Below are positions 1 to 11,199 of a DNA stretch of 64,000 nucleotides, one piece after another; positions within the stretch are counted from its first letter, which is position 1; each line of letters opens with the position of its first letter. The position numbers were made by a program, and so were the translations under genes. The notes beneath the pieces were generated by a model. The model saw nothing but the letters and a program-made list of their open reading frames with translations, was not told where the DNA came from and ran no database searches. Origin of the DNA: Diphasiastrum complanatum (lineage: Eukaryota > Streptophyta > Lycopodiopsida > Lycopodiales > Lycopodiaceae); NCBI GenBank assembly GCA_029204225.1, contig CM055106.1, positions 50,723,325 to 50,787,324 on the forward strand. The letters are read 5' to 3'.

Positions 1-1134
1 TGCCTACAGACAACGTCCATCCCATGCCTGCAGATGACTTGGGGACACAGTTGATGGCAGAGAGAGAGAGAGAGGGAGCTTGGGCTTGAGCACAGAGAGC
101 CCCCGTTGTATGAGGCAGATGAGCCAGTGTCAGAGGATGAGCATGATGAGGATGAGCCCATTCGGGTTGTGTTTGCCATATCAGAGAGGGATGAGGCAGT
201 TGATACAGGTGCAGGGCACACGCTACGGGCAGGGATCCCAAGTTCATCACGTGGCAGAGGTGGGGCACATGGCACAGGTTATACCGGGAGACAGACAGGG
301 CACACAGGGGGGGGCAGTGGCATACCTACCTATGCCGACATGATGGAGGAGACTCTTGATAGAGGGCAAAGTAATTTAGATGTCGGTCTTGCAGCTGCTT
401 AGATGCGTGCAGTACAGAGTCATGGCCGTTACTACGACAACACACCAGAGGAGGCACCAAATGACTTTGATTGCACAGATTGGGAGGCCATGCAAGGTCT
501 ACAGGGTGCACATGATGAGGCACGGGATGAGGCATGGGTTGATTCAGGGGATGGTGCACAGGATGAGGCCCAGAGCCCAGATCATTTGTATTCAGATGCC
601 CAGCTTGATGACTTGATTACCACATTGGATTCAGAGGCTCAGCGAATGCCGAGTGTCAGGGCACCCCCTTCATCTCTTGCCAGCATGCCATACATAGAGT
701 CCTAGCCAGAGCAGCCGCATGAGGTGTCTACAGTTCCTCCAGCTCCTCATAGGGTATATGTGCGCCACACAGCTCCTCCAGTGCCACCGATGCCATTCAG
801 GCCTGCAGCCCCACCATCGCCGTCCACTTCTGAAGCACCAGGTCTCCATGGCAAGCCACCATCTGTGCCCAAGTTTTCTCTTGCAGCGCCCACATCCACA
901 GTGGCTCCTCCAGCTGCTCCTCCAATGGCAACACCCACTCCACATCCGCCTCCTTTGGCAGCACCCACTCCACTAGCTCCCCCTTTGGCAGCACCCAGGA
1001 TGTATCGGCCATCGCAGTGCCCCTTTCAGTACATATCGCTGTTGTACTCGTCTCCTGCACAACCAATTCCTCCACCTGCAGCAGCCCCACGGGCACACAC
1101 TCCACGAGCTCATCCTCCTCGCTCAGGTGCATAG
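1..1134 (+). pseudogene. Broken acidic/Gly-rich then Pro/Ala-rich reading frame, unknown family (cut by window edge)
   Basis: One frame runs from about position 85 to 1134, interrupted by stop codons at 400-402 and 703-705. Before it, another frame is open from position 3 and ends at a short GA run near 61-75, so the frame probably shifted at that microsatellite. The translation is acidic first (EADEPVSEDEHDED), then Gly/Ser/Thr-rich, acidic again, and from about 724 strongly Pro/Ala-rich with repeated APPxAPP-like steps. No catalytic motif is visible. It looks like the disordered C-terminus of a larger protein whose conserved part lies left of the window. A transposase tail is possible, but nothing here proves it. 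The even base composition supports former coding use. Family unknown. Confidence 0.35.
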
Positions 1135-1385
1135 GGAGTTCCTTCTTTTGCTTCCCTATCCTAGTCGGCCTCAGCTTGGTCCCAGAGAAGCAAAGTGTGG
1201 GTGTTGGTAATGCTGCATTTCTTATATAGACTTTTGATGGAGTGTAAATTGGAGGGAAAGTAAACATTTGAATTCTAAACTTTTTCACAAAAAGAACCAT
1301 ATACATCATACGATAGCTAAAAAACCATTTGTCATGGTTACAAATACACTGACATGGTAAAGTTGTATAGCTTCGAGCATCGCGC

Positions 1386-1442
<57 letters not shown>
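1386..1442. repeat. (AG)n microsatellite
   Basis: An uninterrupted GA/AG dinucleotide run of about 56 bp. It produces spurious Ser-Leu open frames on the other strand. Confidence 0.95.
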
Positions 1443-1445
<3 letters not shown>

Positions 1446-1619
1446 CCACCAACCATCCCGTAGTTAGTGAATCCCTTCGGGGGGCACTTATTTCCCCGTT
1501 AGGGATAGCTAACTGCCCGCCAAAAGACAATCAATATCATGTGGTAAAGAATAAGACAAACCAGGAAATACCTCAGAGATGAGTAAATTATTGATGACAA
1601 GACATAGTTTATCCCTATA
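1443..1619. other. Short spacer, nothing recognised
   Basis: Between the AG microsatellite and the Penelope-like fossil. It contains a small GC-richer patch near 1470-1520 with no coding or RNA signature that I can support. Confidence 0.4.
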
Positions 1620-3914
1620 AATCCATTCTATTGAAAAGCATCAACCAAAATTCCAACTTCTTTTATGAATGTATCTGGTTTGTTATAATAGTACATAGTG
1701 GCAATTACCTGTGAAACAGTAACCTTATATGAATTATAGATTGGTCTATTCGAAGCCAAATGTATATATTGCAAAAAAGGAAAAAGGTAATTCTCTGCTT
1801 TTGTCAAACTATGAAAGGTGTGGTAGACCAGAATTTTGATTAAAGACAATGGATATATTTAGAAAGCTGCTAATGTTACCATCTGAAATTTTCCTTTCTA
1901 TTTTCAGAAAGTCTAAAGGGTAGATCCAGTGGGGTTTTCGAGGGTTCTTGTTTGTGCTTTATCCATGAAAAGCTCAATATTAGGATTATTGATGAAACAT
2001 ATGTCATCAATGTATCTGAAAGAATGTATGAAGTCATTCATTAAAGAGGTAAGGCCTAGTATGGCAAGTCTCTTTATAAATTGTGACTCTAAGAAGGATA
2101 AATACCAATTACACTAGGTTGGTGAGCATGAAAAACCCATAGGTATACCAAGTACTTGTTTCCAGGTTTTGTTTCCTAACCTGACGATACAGTTGTCAAT
2201 CAGGAAATCATTCCATTCATAGAGATAATTTATATCAAGAGTGTGTCATTCGTGTGAAGGCGTACTTGATTGTCTTTTTCATGACAGTCTTTAGTCCTTT
2301 TGGACCGTCCAAAGGTATATTCTTGTAACATTTTGAAATATCTACGACCCATAGATTGGTAATCAAGAGTGGTAGATTTAGATAGAAATCCATAGATGAC
2401 TCACATTGCCAATGTAAAATTGTGTCTGCTCTTAGGGATACTCTTGTATGTATTTGCCTTAAGGCCTGCACCCTCCATGAGGAACGGTGACAGCATACCC
2501 GAATAGCAAGTATAGTGAAGCAACAATCGTGAGCATTGGTATTCCATCTAAATGAACCTTTGTGGCTTTATAGGTGCAAAGAAGATATGGTAGAGAATCA
2601 TTACCCAAGAGAAATTTTGGTAAAAACTTAGTAATAGTGTCCATTATATATGACAGGGAATCCTAAACAGAGTTAGATTGTTCATTGGAAAAAGGAGTAA
2701 AGTCTGGATTGTTAAGTCTTTGTATGGCCAACTTTCATACAAAGTATTTACACGTGAAACAAGGATTGTGTTATGCTTTATCGATACTATTTACGTAAAG
2801 AAAGTTGGTAAGCCATTGTAGTTCGTCATCCGCAATCCTATTTTTGTTAAGATTGGCAGTATTTCCATGAAGCCATTTACTCTTTCTAATGTAGCTCAAG
2901 GCAATATCTTTGCAAAAACCAGTCTGCTTTATTTTTGTATTTTTGTCTAAAAGTGCGTATGAAGGTAAAAGTTTCATAAGCTTGAACCATCCATTATAAA
3001 GTTCGGAAGCGACTTCGTTCACATTAGATTATCGTAAAGTAATATGGTTTAAGCCTTTCTCTAAAGATTTTTGTAAGGTGGCACTTTTGACAATACTATA
3101 ATCTCTGCATATGACATCAAGTTCGATGGAAGCGTCAATTATGTATTGGCGGATAGAAAAAAAAAGTAAGGTATGATTTCACTACATCTCTGGCAGGTTT
3201 ATGAAGCCACATGAAAAATGCATTTGATTTTGGAGAGAAGCACCAGGAAAAAACTTTGCTAGGTTATTCATCATGAACCAAATAGCATAGCAAATCAAAT
3301 GATGGAGGAGTTATTTTTGCATTTTTCACCATATCTACACTTGAAAAAAGGTCTTTTCCAGTTCCAGATTTTGGCTTGGTGTAGGTTCATTCTATTGAAG
3401 CTGATTTCAAAGTGGCCTCTAATTCTGGCCCAAGTTTGCTCAGAGTAGCAGCGTGATGGCTCGAATTTGTTTATACGAATGATGGTATCAAAAGAAATAG
3501 GAGTCTCAAGTGAAGAATTTTTATGCATGGCGGCCAACTTGCAGACTTGTATTTCTTTTTCTGTCAAATGAGTCATCATGATCCAGAGATCAATAGGGAT
3601 GGGTGCAAGAAAATTGACAGGGTTAGACTCCAAAGTTTATAAGATGTGAAGGTGGATTTGTACTCAATAATTCCACTAGGAACAAAGGGTACCTAGCAAC
3701 TTTTAGATTGGCAGCAGTCATAAGAGAAATGGTCACCAATGTCACAGATGTCTTGAGAAAAGTTCTCGAGCTGAGAGGCAATATCCTCATCAAGGTCATC
3801 AGTAAAAACTAGAGGATGTGGTGATAGTGGAGCATCAAAAACAGAAGGGGAAAGGATAGTAGGACTAATGCCATTTTCATTTTCCAAGCACATGAACACT
3901 TTTCTAATGTGCAT
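1620..3914 (-). mobile_element. Penelope-like retroelement, broken copy 1 (RT core)
   Basis: Minus-strand fragments read in order as one reverse transcriptase. From 3.9 kb down: an acidic N-terminal piece; a segment with LTEKEIQVCKLA (about 3550); a segment with FLYVNSIDKA followed by a CFTCKYF Cys pair (about 2740-2790); LPYLLCTYKATKVHLDGIP (about 2540-2600); WVVDISKCYKNIPLDG (about 2310-2350, RT motif A); VLGIPMGFSCSP (about 2120-2155, motif B); RYIDDICFINN (about 1985-2020, catalytic YIDD); and a tail with YIHLASNRPIYNSY (about 1730-1770). The motif order and the SNRP tail fit Penelope-like elements. No GIY-YIG nuclease is visible, which fits the endonuclease-lacking Athena/Coprina branch. 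Several frame changes and stops make it a dead copy. It is related to the 53.8-56.3 kb copy, but the two have clearly diverged. Confidence 0.7.
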
Positions 3915-6900
3915 ATTAGTTATGGACTCGGCTCATTACATTCGCCATGTCCATTTACATTTACTTTACTTTATGCACAAGCAGGCCTTGGGCCCTTTTT
4001 TATTCATTATTTGACATTTAGACTATATGGTTGGCCTTGGGCCCTATTATTAACATTTAGACCATATTATTGGCCTTGGGCCCTATGATTCACTATATTG
4101 GTTATTTGGTCATATTACTGAGAGTGGGGGCCTTCTTGGAGGGCGCACTATTTTCCCTCTCAGTTTGGCCCTAGCCACTGGAAGCTTCCTTTTAGGGCTT
4201 CCTCTTGGCTATAAGTAGGGATTCTGTGTCATTTGTTACTTGGCTTATGATATGATCTCCTTCTTTAGTCTCTTTAAGCTTTCTCTCTCCTGCTTTCTAG
4301 GGTTAATTCTTGCTTATGTGATGCTTTCATAGACTAAATCTAGATCAGCCGTGGCTACGTTCATAACTTGGTATCAGAGCACTTTCCTGAGCATCTCCAT
4401 TGAGCAGATTTTTCTCTCACAGGAGGGTGCCCATCTTCAGCTTGGATCTTCACCAGTTTTCAGCCGGATCTTCAGCATTTCTCCACACTTGTCTTGGAGA
4501 TTTTCACGACGGATCGGAGGAGGACAGGCGCCCACTTGCTGCCCAATTCTAGCGCCCTCTTGCTGGCTGTCTACTGCTGCATTTTCAGCCTTTCTCCTCC
4601 CCTATTTTGGGCGCCCTACTGCCTCCTATTTGCTGCCCTATTGGGCGCCCTCATGCTTGCTGACCAGTGCCCTACTGCTCCTTCCTTTGCTGAAAATTTC
4701 CGCTTTTTGCTGCCCCTATTCGCCACCTTCCATCAGCCACTCCTAGCGCCCTACCAACCCATCTTTTTGATCCAATTTTTTTTTTGTCGTTTACTACCTC
4801 TCTTGGACGCCCACACTCCACCATAGCTGGCGCCCTACATCTGCCTCAATTACAGCTCACCCTCCTACACTGTTGTCTGTGTTCGCAACCCTACCCCGGA
4901 CAATAAAAACACGCCTAGATGCTTAGAAAGCCACTCCCACCCAACTTCATCGCGCATTGGGATTGCTCCCCGTCTTTATCGCAAACTTTTTTTTACCCTT
5001 GAAGGGCGATCTCTGATTTTTCAGCCTTGTTTCCTCGCTACCCATACCTCCTTTTTGTTATCACTTCCTTTCATTGGCTGCTCCCTTTCCAGCCCCATAG
5101 TCCATTATTGTTTCCCATACTTTTACCCACCGTTTACTCCACATTGTCGGGCCCTTAGCATCTTTTTTGGAGGCTGCCCGGTACCTCGACATATCGCCGC
5201 TATTTTTCAGTTCACTTCCGGTTGTGGTTACGAAATATTTCTTACTTAGTTGTCCTTTCCGTTCATCTTACATCGCGAGTTCTATTGTGTCTTTTCATTG
5301 GCGTGCCTGTTGTGACGACTTATGTCCTCTCCTTCAGTTCGTTAAATTGTTTAGCACATTACTTTTCTCGCTTACTTTTTCTTCCTCATGGCTAGCTCAC
5401 CCACTACACCTGCGAGTCATTCTGGACCTTTAGATGAACAGTTGCTGATATGCGTGACTCTCTTACTCTCCTCAGTAGTCGTTTCGACCAAATGATGACC
5501 GATTTTATCACTCTACAGACCGGCTTTGCCACTATGCAGTCACAGATTGATTCCTTACAGCCACATGGACCTGGCAAAGCCCCTGTTCATTCATCATTTG
5601 GGTCTCCATTTGGACTTCCATCCTCGTCTACTTCCTTTGGCGGTGGGCCTCATTTTCCACCTAACCCACCACCCGGTTTTCCACGTCCTACAGTCCTGAG
5701 TCACATTTTTCACGACATCTAGCTCCTGAGCCACATTTTGCTCGAGATTTTCGTGATCGAGTATAGCTTGCCACCTATTCTGGTTCCTCTGACGGAAACT
5801 TGTTAGAGAATTGGTTTGCAAAGCTTGATACTTATTTTCAGATTTACCCTAAGACTGATCCTCAGAAGATCCAGTTAGCCGCCTTACATTTAGATGGACA
5901 TGCTGCCACTTTGTGGCGGGTCTACCGACTTGACCCTGATCGGGACGGTCTCCAGTTATGGCCTACCTTTCGTCGTGATCTTCATCATGCTATGATTGAC
6001 CCTCAGTGGCTGAGCCGCCGGCGCGATAATATATGTAGTCTTACTCAGACTGGTGATCTTTCTTCCTATACAGATCAGTTTATGGACCTTTCCTACCTCT
6101 TTACAGATCTTCAGCCCACCGAGCTTATTTCTTGCTACATTGCTGAACTTCGTGGTGCTCTACGATACGATGTCTCTTCTTTCCGTCCACCCACACTTGT
6201 TGAGGCCATGTCCCTTGCTAGTACTTTACAGCATAAGTACCCTGATCCAGCTCCCTTTCGCTTTTCCCGACCCCATCCATCTCTTTCACCTCTACCATCT
6301 CTGGCCCCATCTGCCCCATCCATTGTCGTCCCAACCTCTTCTCTTACTTCTCCTGCTCTTCGCCCTCCGCCTCCTCGTCCTGCTTTTGTCTGACATTACA
6401 CGTCTGTAGAGTTCGTTGACATTCAGCAGAAGCATCTTTGCTTTTGTTGTAAGAGTCCTGACCACATTGCCCGTGATTGCCGCCAGCCTCTGCCTACTTC
6501 TATTGTTGTTTTCTACCATGAGGGCACTACCCCAGATGAGTCCGATATCTACATTCATATATCTGATGAGCCTGATCTATCTCCTGAGCCTTCTACTGAT
6601 CTACTTCCTGCTACTTGCCATGCTCAGCTTGCTTATGCTACCTGGACAGGGTGCCCCGGTCCTCGCTCCATTCGGCTATGTGTGCGCATTACTGGTCGTG
6701 AGTATATTGCTTTAGTTGATACCGGCAGCACTCATTCCTTTATCAGTAGTTATGTTCTCAGCTAGATACGCGCTTCACCTATTCCTGCTCCACAGCCTCT
6801 CACAATCAAGGTTGTCAGTTCTCACTCATTTCCTAGTTCTCAGATGTTTCAGGGATTATCCTACCGCATTGGTGATTTTTCTGGACAAACAGATTTTTAT

Positions 6901-8000
6901 ATCATTCCTCTGGAGCGCTATGACCTTATCCTTGGTGCTGATTGGTTTGCTTCATTGGGAGCGGTTACTTTGGACCTAGCTCAGCAGACATTGACATTTG
7001 TTCATGATGCAGTGATCCACTCACTTGTTGGTATTGATTCTCAGGCAGATTTCCAGCTGATCAGCGGGAAGCAGTTTATCCATAGCCTACCTAAGGCTCA
7101 TTGTGTAGCTTTATTATGTGTTCAGCGTGCTGCAGCAGATTCTCTAGTGACTACCTCTCCTCCAACAGCTGTTCCTCAGGTGATCTCTGACTTATTACAT
7201 CAGTATGCATTTGTCTTTTCAGAACCTACGACGCTACCACCATTACGTGATGTGAACCACCATATTAATTTGCGTCCTGGTTCTGCTCCTCCCTCCTAGC
7301 CTCCTTACCGTATGTCTAAGTCTGAGCATGATGAGGTTGAGCTTCAGATTACTGCTTTACTAGATCAGGGCCTTGTTGTTCCTAGTCACAGTCCTTTTGG
7401 TGCCCCTGTTCTCCTTGTCAGTAAGAAAGATGGTTCCAAACGCCTCTGCATTGATTATCGTGCCCTCAATAAGTTGACCATCCGTAACCAGTATCATATT
7501 CCTCACATGGATGATCTCTTTGACCAGTTAGGCACCTCTCATCTTTTCTCTAAGATAGACTTACGTTCCGGCTATCACCAGATTAGGATGCATCCTTCGG
7601 ACGAACACAAGACTGTGTTTCGTACCCATCTTGGTTTGTATGAGTTTCGTGTTCTTCCTTTTGGTGTTACTAATGGTCCACCTACATTCCAGAATGTGAT
7701 GAATAACATCATGCATCCTCTCCTTGGTCGTTGTGTTTTAGTTTATTTTGATGATATTCTTGTTTTTAGTAAGACTCTTGATGAGCATGTGTTACATCTT
7801 TCATCTGTTTTTCAATTGCTTGTTCATCACCAATTGTTTGCTAAACTTTCTAAGTGTTCCTTTGCTGTTGTTGAGATTGAGTTTTTAGGATTTCTCATTT
7901 GTGATGGTCGTATTCGTTTGGACCCTCATAAGGTTCGGGCGCTTATTCTCCAGGCCAGTTCCCATTTGCAACAGGTCCAGCAGCGTTATCAGGCTTTTCA
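3915..8000 (+). mobile_element. Ty3/Gypsy LTR retrotransposon fossil, 5' part (leader, gag, PR, RT)
   Basis: A plus-strand Gypsy element without its 3' half. A probable 5' LTR occupies roughly 3.91-4.36 kb (edges uncertain) and carries a TATA-like CTATAAGTAG near 4210. A primer-binding site TGGTATCAGAGC lies at 4369-4380. A Ser/Pro/Phe-rich leader follows. Gag is at about 5.45-6.39 kb with the retrotransposon-gag signature (ENWFAKLDTYF, LHLDGHAATLW), and a zinc knuckle CCKSPDHIARDC lies near 6440-6480. Protease is near 6.7-7.0 kb (LVDTGSTHSFIS). RT at 7.3-7.95 kb shows KIDLRSGYHQIR and VYFDDILVF. RNase H and integrase are absent, and the sequence passes into a Copia tail near 7.96-8.0 kb. Broken; roughly five breaks. 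Age cannot be judged because there is no second LTR. Confidence 0.85.
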
Positions 8001-8957
8001 AAAAACTACTTTTGGAGCTAAAGACTATCAAGGAGGATGATCTACCAATGATCAAGTGTGACAATATTTCGGCACAAGCCCTTGCCAACAATCCAATATT
8101 TCATGCAAGGAGCAAGCACATCAAGTTGCACACCATTTCGTGAGAGATAAGCTCATTGGAGGAGAGATCTATTTGGAACATATTGATACAACATCATGTA
8201 TCTCACCAAACCTTTGAGCAAAAGTTCAAGCATAGGTCCACAACCTTGGATTGATTTCAAGATCAATGTTTAAGTCAAATAGATAACTTTTTAGGAGGAG
8301 TGTTTAAAATCAAAAAGCCATCTATCTTGACTTTTGGGGTTGATGGAATTTACATCATGCATGTAGTTGTTAGACTTGAAAAAGCCAAATTTGGCCTAGG
8401 AGAAACTTGAGCCACTTCACATGCATAAAATTTAGATTGTCAAATGTGACATGCAAAGCAAACTAAGACTTGTATTGGCACATGCATGAACATTTGTACA
8501 TTTGTATTCTAGAAAGTGAAACATTTTGTACATTTGTACATTTGTATTCTAGAAAGTGACACATGTAGAAAGTTGGTAAATAAAGTTGCATTTCTCAACA
8601 TGCAAAATTGTAGGTAGATACTACTCCTAGAAGTGGAAAAATATGATTGGAGACTTGCTCTACCTCGAGCCAGTACATCCACTATATATGTAAGTGAGAT
8701 TCCTCACTATTTTTGATGATGAATCAAGCATTGAAACTATTCTCTAGTATTTTGGATTTTTACTTGTGAACTTGAATTGTTCATTCTCTCTCTCTAACTC
8801 AAGGGGAAGGCTTTTGCTCATACATAAATTCTTTTGTACTTTCTCACACGTGTCAAAGTAATAATTGTTTGATTATTAGCATTCTATATTGTGATTTAGC
8901 CATAGAATCTAGAGATAGATTGTGATTTTCACTCTACAATTGATCTATATGCTAACA
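7990..8957 (+). mobile_element. Ty1/Copia 3' end: RNase H tail plus 3' LTR
   Basis: From about 7990 the plus strand encodes the end of a Copia polyprotein: MIKCDNISAQALANNP, then FHARSKHIKLH, the standard RNase H C-terminus, then a degraded EHI...QTFEQKF tail to about 8255. A polypurine tract (AGGAGGAG) ends at 8300 and an LTR starts at 8301 with TGTTT. It plausibly ends at 8957 with AACA, giving about 657 bp with matching TGTT/AACA ends. The LTR holds a short internal duplication (about 8485-8560, repeating ACATTTGTATTCTAGAAAGTG). The rest of this Copia is not in the window, and its 5' side is replaced by the Gypsy fossil. Solo 3' end, broken. Confidence 0.75.
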
Positions 8958-9019
8958 CAAAGCTTAGGAGATCATTCACATATTTATGATACATCCCACA
9001 CGTGAACTTGCTGAAAATT

Positions 9020-9230
9020 TCACAATAATTACTCGTCGACCTCCATTACTCGCCATCAACCAACGCTCGCCAACTGTCCACTATCATTACTCGCCACTTC
9101 GCCCACCATCATTTCTCACCATTCTCTACCACATAATTACTTGCCATCTTTTACTCGCCCATTACTCACCATCAAATCCATTACTCGCCAACAGCCCTCA
9201 CTACTCGCCAATAGCCTTCCAACCTTGTTT
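9020..9230 (+). repeat. Degenerate ACTCGCCA-type short repeat
   Basis: About 200 bp in which the words ACTCGCCA, CGCCAAC and ACTCACCAT recur at irregular spacing, roughly ten times. It is a degenerate microsatellite-like tract. Protein translations over it are low-complexity and I do not call a gene. Confidence 0.5.
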
Positions 9231-9267
9231 TTGACCAAATCCACTCTCAGTACCTTCAGATATGTCC

Positions 9268-9830
9268 CGATGGCACCGAAACGACGTCTTTCAGGCACCC
9301 CCACCCCTCCTGGCCAAAGAATGTGCTTCACGCAACGTGCAATCCGACTCATTAGAGTCGTTCATCTAGTCCCACATCATTATCCCACACAATTACCTTG
9401 AAATTCACTTTTCAACAAACTGCCTCATCATCCCCAACTATCTCAACTTCCCCTTATCGCAAGGAGGGAGAGACATCTCCCCGATCCATCTGCTGAACCC
9501 CATCTGCAATCCTATCCTAGTATGTGATCTTGCCCATGTACACTAAGCAAGAGATCAGAGTCCTCTGGACCGATGGTTGCATCGCAGTTCTAAGTAGTGT
9601 ACCATGACTATGATGTCCCTCTTGATCCTAAGCTAGTGGAAACCAACCTCAACATTCCCGATACCTCCTTCCTATCGCAAACTCGTGGTCTTGCCAAGTA
9701 TGATGTTTTGCTCTTTTTTCGTCCAGATCGTGTCGATGCCAAGACAAAAACCAATGACGACTACCTAATCTCTCAGATCAAATATCCCAACCTGCGTGGG
9801 GCCATAGACTTCTGTCTTCCACTATTGTAA
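9268..9830 (+). pseudogene. Unrecognised degraded coding-like segment
   Basis: Starting at ATG 9268 (MAPKRRLSGTPTPPGQ), the plus strand gives coding-like stretches separated by stops. The last runs to 9830 and includes LVETNLNIPDTSFLSQ and YDVLLFFRPDRVDAKTK. I do not recognise a family. It may be the start of a retroelement polyprotein or a gene relic. It lies between the Copia LTR at 8.3-8.96 kb and a GC-rich repeat, in accessory DNA. Confidence 0.25.
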
Positions 9831-9852
9831 AGCTACCTTTACAAGCTTTACT

Positions 9853-9967
9853 TCTGGCGCCATCGGCGCCAGCTATGTCCCCGACGCCAGCAGCGCCCCT
9901 GCTGCTCCCGGCACCAACGGCGCCGGCGCCGCTCCCGGCGCCACTGTGACCAGAATCCAGCCGACGC
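9853..9967. repeat. GC-rich GGCGCC-repeat patch
   Basis: A local GC island in AT-rich DNA. The palindrome GGCGCC and near variants (GGCGCCA, GACGCCAG, GGCACC) recur about every 8-15 bp. On the minus strand this gives an Ala/Gly-rich low-complexity frame, which I treat as a by-product. Confidence 0.6.
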
Positions 9968-10079
9968 CAAGTTCCTATGGCTGAAAATCTTTGATCGGTT
10001 CTAGCGGAGTCCAGAGAGCTCAGATCGATGTGCAATCACCTCACACGATCTAGGCATGATTAAAGGAAGCCTGGGGATC

Positions 10080-10400
10080 AATAAAATCTAGAGAGAGAAA
10101 ATGACTTTCTAGAAAGAGAAAATCCTAGAGAGAGAAAAACGTGCTTTACCAGCTTGGGTGGAGTGCTTGGTATGAGGGGGGGTGCCGAATCACACCAATA
10201 TTATAGGGGAGTGCGGGTTGTGACTCAGGACGAGCTCCAACCAAGTCTCAGCCTCCCTTGCTGGAATGTTGTCATGGCTCTCGCCTTGGCATGCTAGCGC
10301 TCCAGAGACTAGGGTCGGTCACACACTTGAAATGTAACCTTCTCAGATTTATCAATAAAGTGGGATTTTCCTCAAACTGACTCTGATTACCTTCTGGGTT
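10080..10400. other. LTR-like or promoter-like segment, unassigned
   Basis: Contains purine-rich AGAGAGAAAA steps (10090-10140), a TATA-like ATATTATAGG (about 10198) and an AATAAA-type signal (about 10352), the order expected inside an LTR. No partner copy is present in the window, so this stays a suggestion. Confidence 0.25.
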
Positions 10401-10469
10401 TTAGTGTTCGGTAAAAGCGCCAGTTGTAAGGCCGCTTCCAAATTTTTAACTTGGCACATAGCTGAGGGT

Positions 10470-11060
10470 CGTATCCCGGGACGCCATCGGTATGCCGTCG
10501 GGACCATTCGGTCCGTGGCGCCAGCGGTATGCTGTCGGGACCATTTGGTCCAGGAACTGGTTGTTTCCATATTTGTCGCGGCTTGTGGTTCTGAGTGTTC
10601 CTTGCATGAACGTGAATGGGTTAAGCTCTTGGGGAACGGGCTCTAACCTGTCGGCTGAGTTGGATGGCTTGCTTGGGTGGAAGGTACCTGTTTATGGCTA
10701 TCCAGTCTGGCGTGGTGCCAGGTTGGCTTCCAGCGCTCGTGACGAAGCTTTCAGTGGGTTAAGTCTGATGTAAGTCAGACCGCTTGCTTGGAATGGATGT
10801 TACTCGTTTGTAACGAAGCTTCGAGTTGGTTAATTTTGATGTAGGTCGGGCGGCTTGCTTGAAGGGAAGTCACCCACATCGGGACCCCCAATCTGGCATG
10901 GCGCCAGGTTGGATCTCAATGTTGGTTTTCGGAACTTCAAGTGGGTTAAGTCTAATCGTTGTTGGCGAGTTGGCTGCTTGTATGTCAAGTGGGTTTGGAT
11001 GGCAAGAATTGAAGGCTGGGAAGCTAAGTCATGGTTCCGGGCTCCCTTTGGGATGCCTGC
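10470..11060 (+). repeat. Tandem and dispersed degenerate repeats, GC-richer
   Basis: Two adjacent imperfect copies of a unit of about 37 bp sit at about 10480-10555, each containing CGGTATGCYGTCGGGACCAT and a TTYGGTCC end. Further right, a unit of about 190 bp recurs (about 10660-10800 and 10845-10960), sharing GGCTTGCTTG, GGYGCCAGGTTGG and AGTGGGTTAAGTCT. Open frames across it differ between copies and show no domain. Noncoding repeat is the best reading. Confidence 0.5.
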
Positions 11061-11199
11061 GCTACATCCACCCTTCATCATGAGCTCACACAGTCCCCTC
11101 CACGTATCCAAACTCATTGTAGTCATGGTGACCATGATGAATGGCCCAAACGCCATTTATGACTGTGACTCAATTTTGTCAAATGGTGGTCTAAACTAG

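Noticed and set aside
797-1456. 219-codon minus-strand frame
   Set aside because: Antisense of the Pro/Ala-rich frame plus the AG microsatellite; low-complexity throughout.
4351-5433. Overlapping plus-strand frames rich in Leu/Pro/Phe
   Set aside because: They lie in the leader between the primer-binding site and gag of the Gypsy fossil and have no domain; pyrimidine-rich composition explains them.
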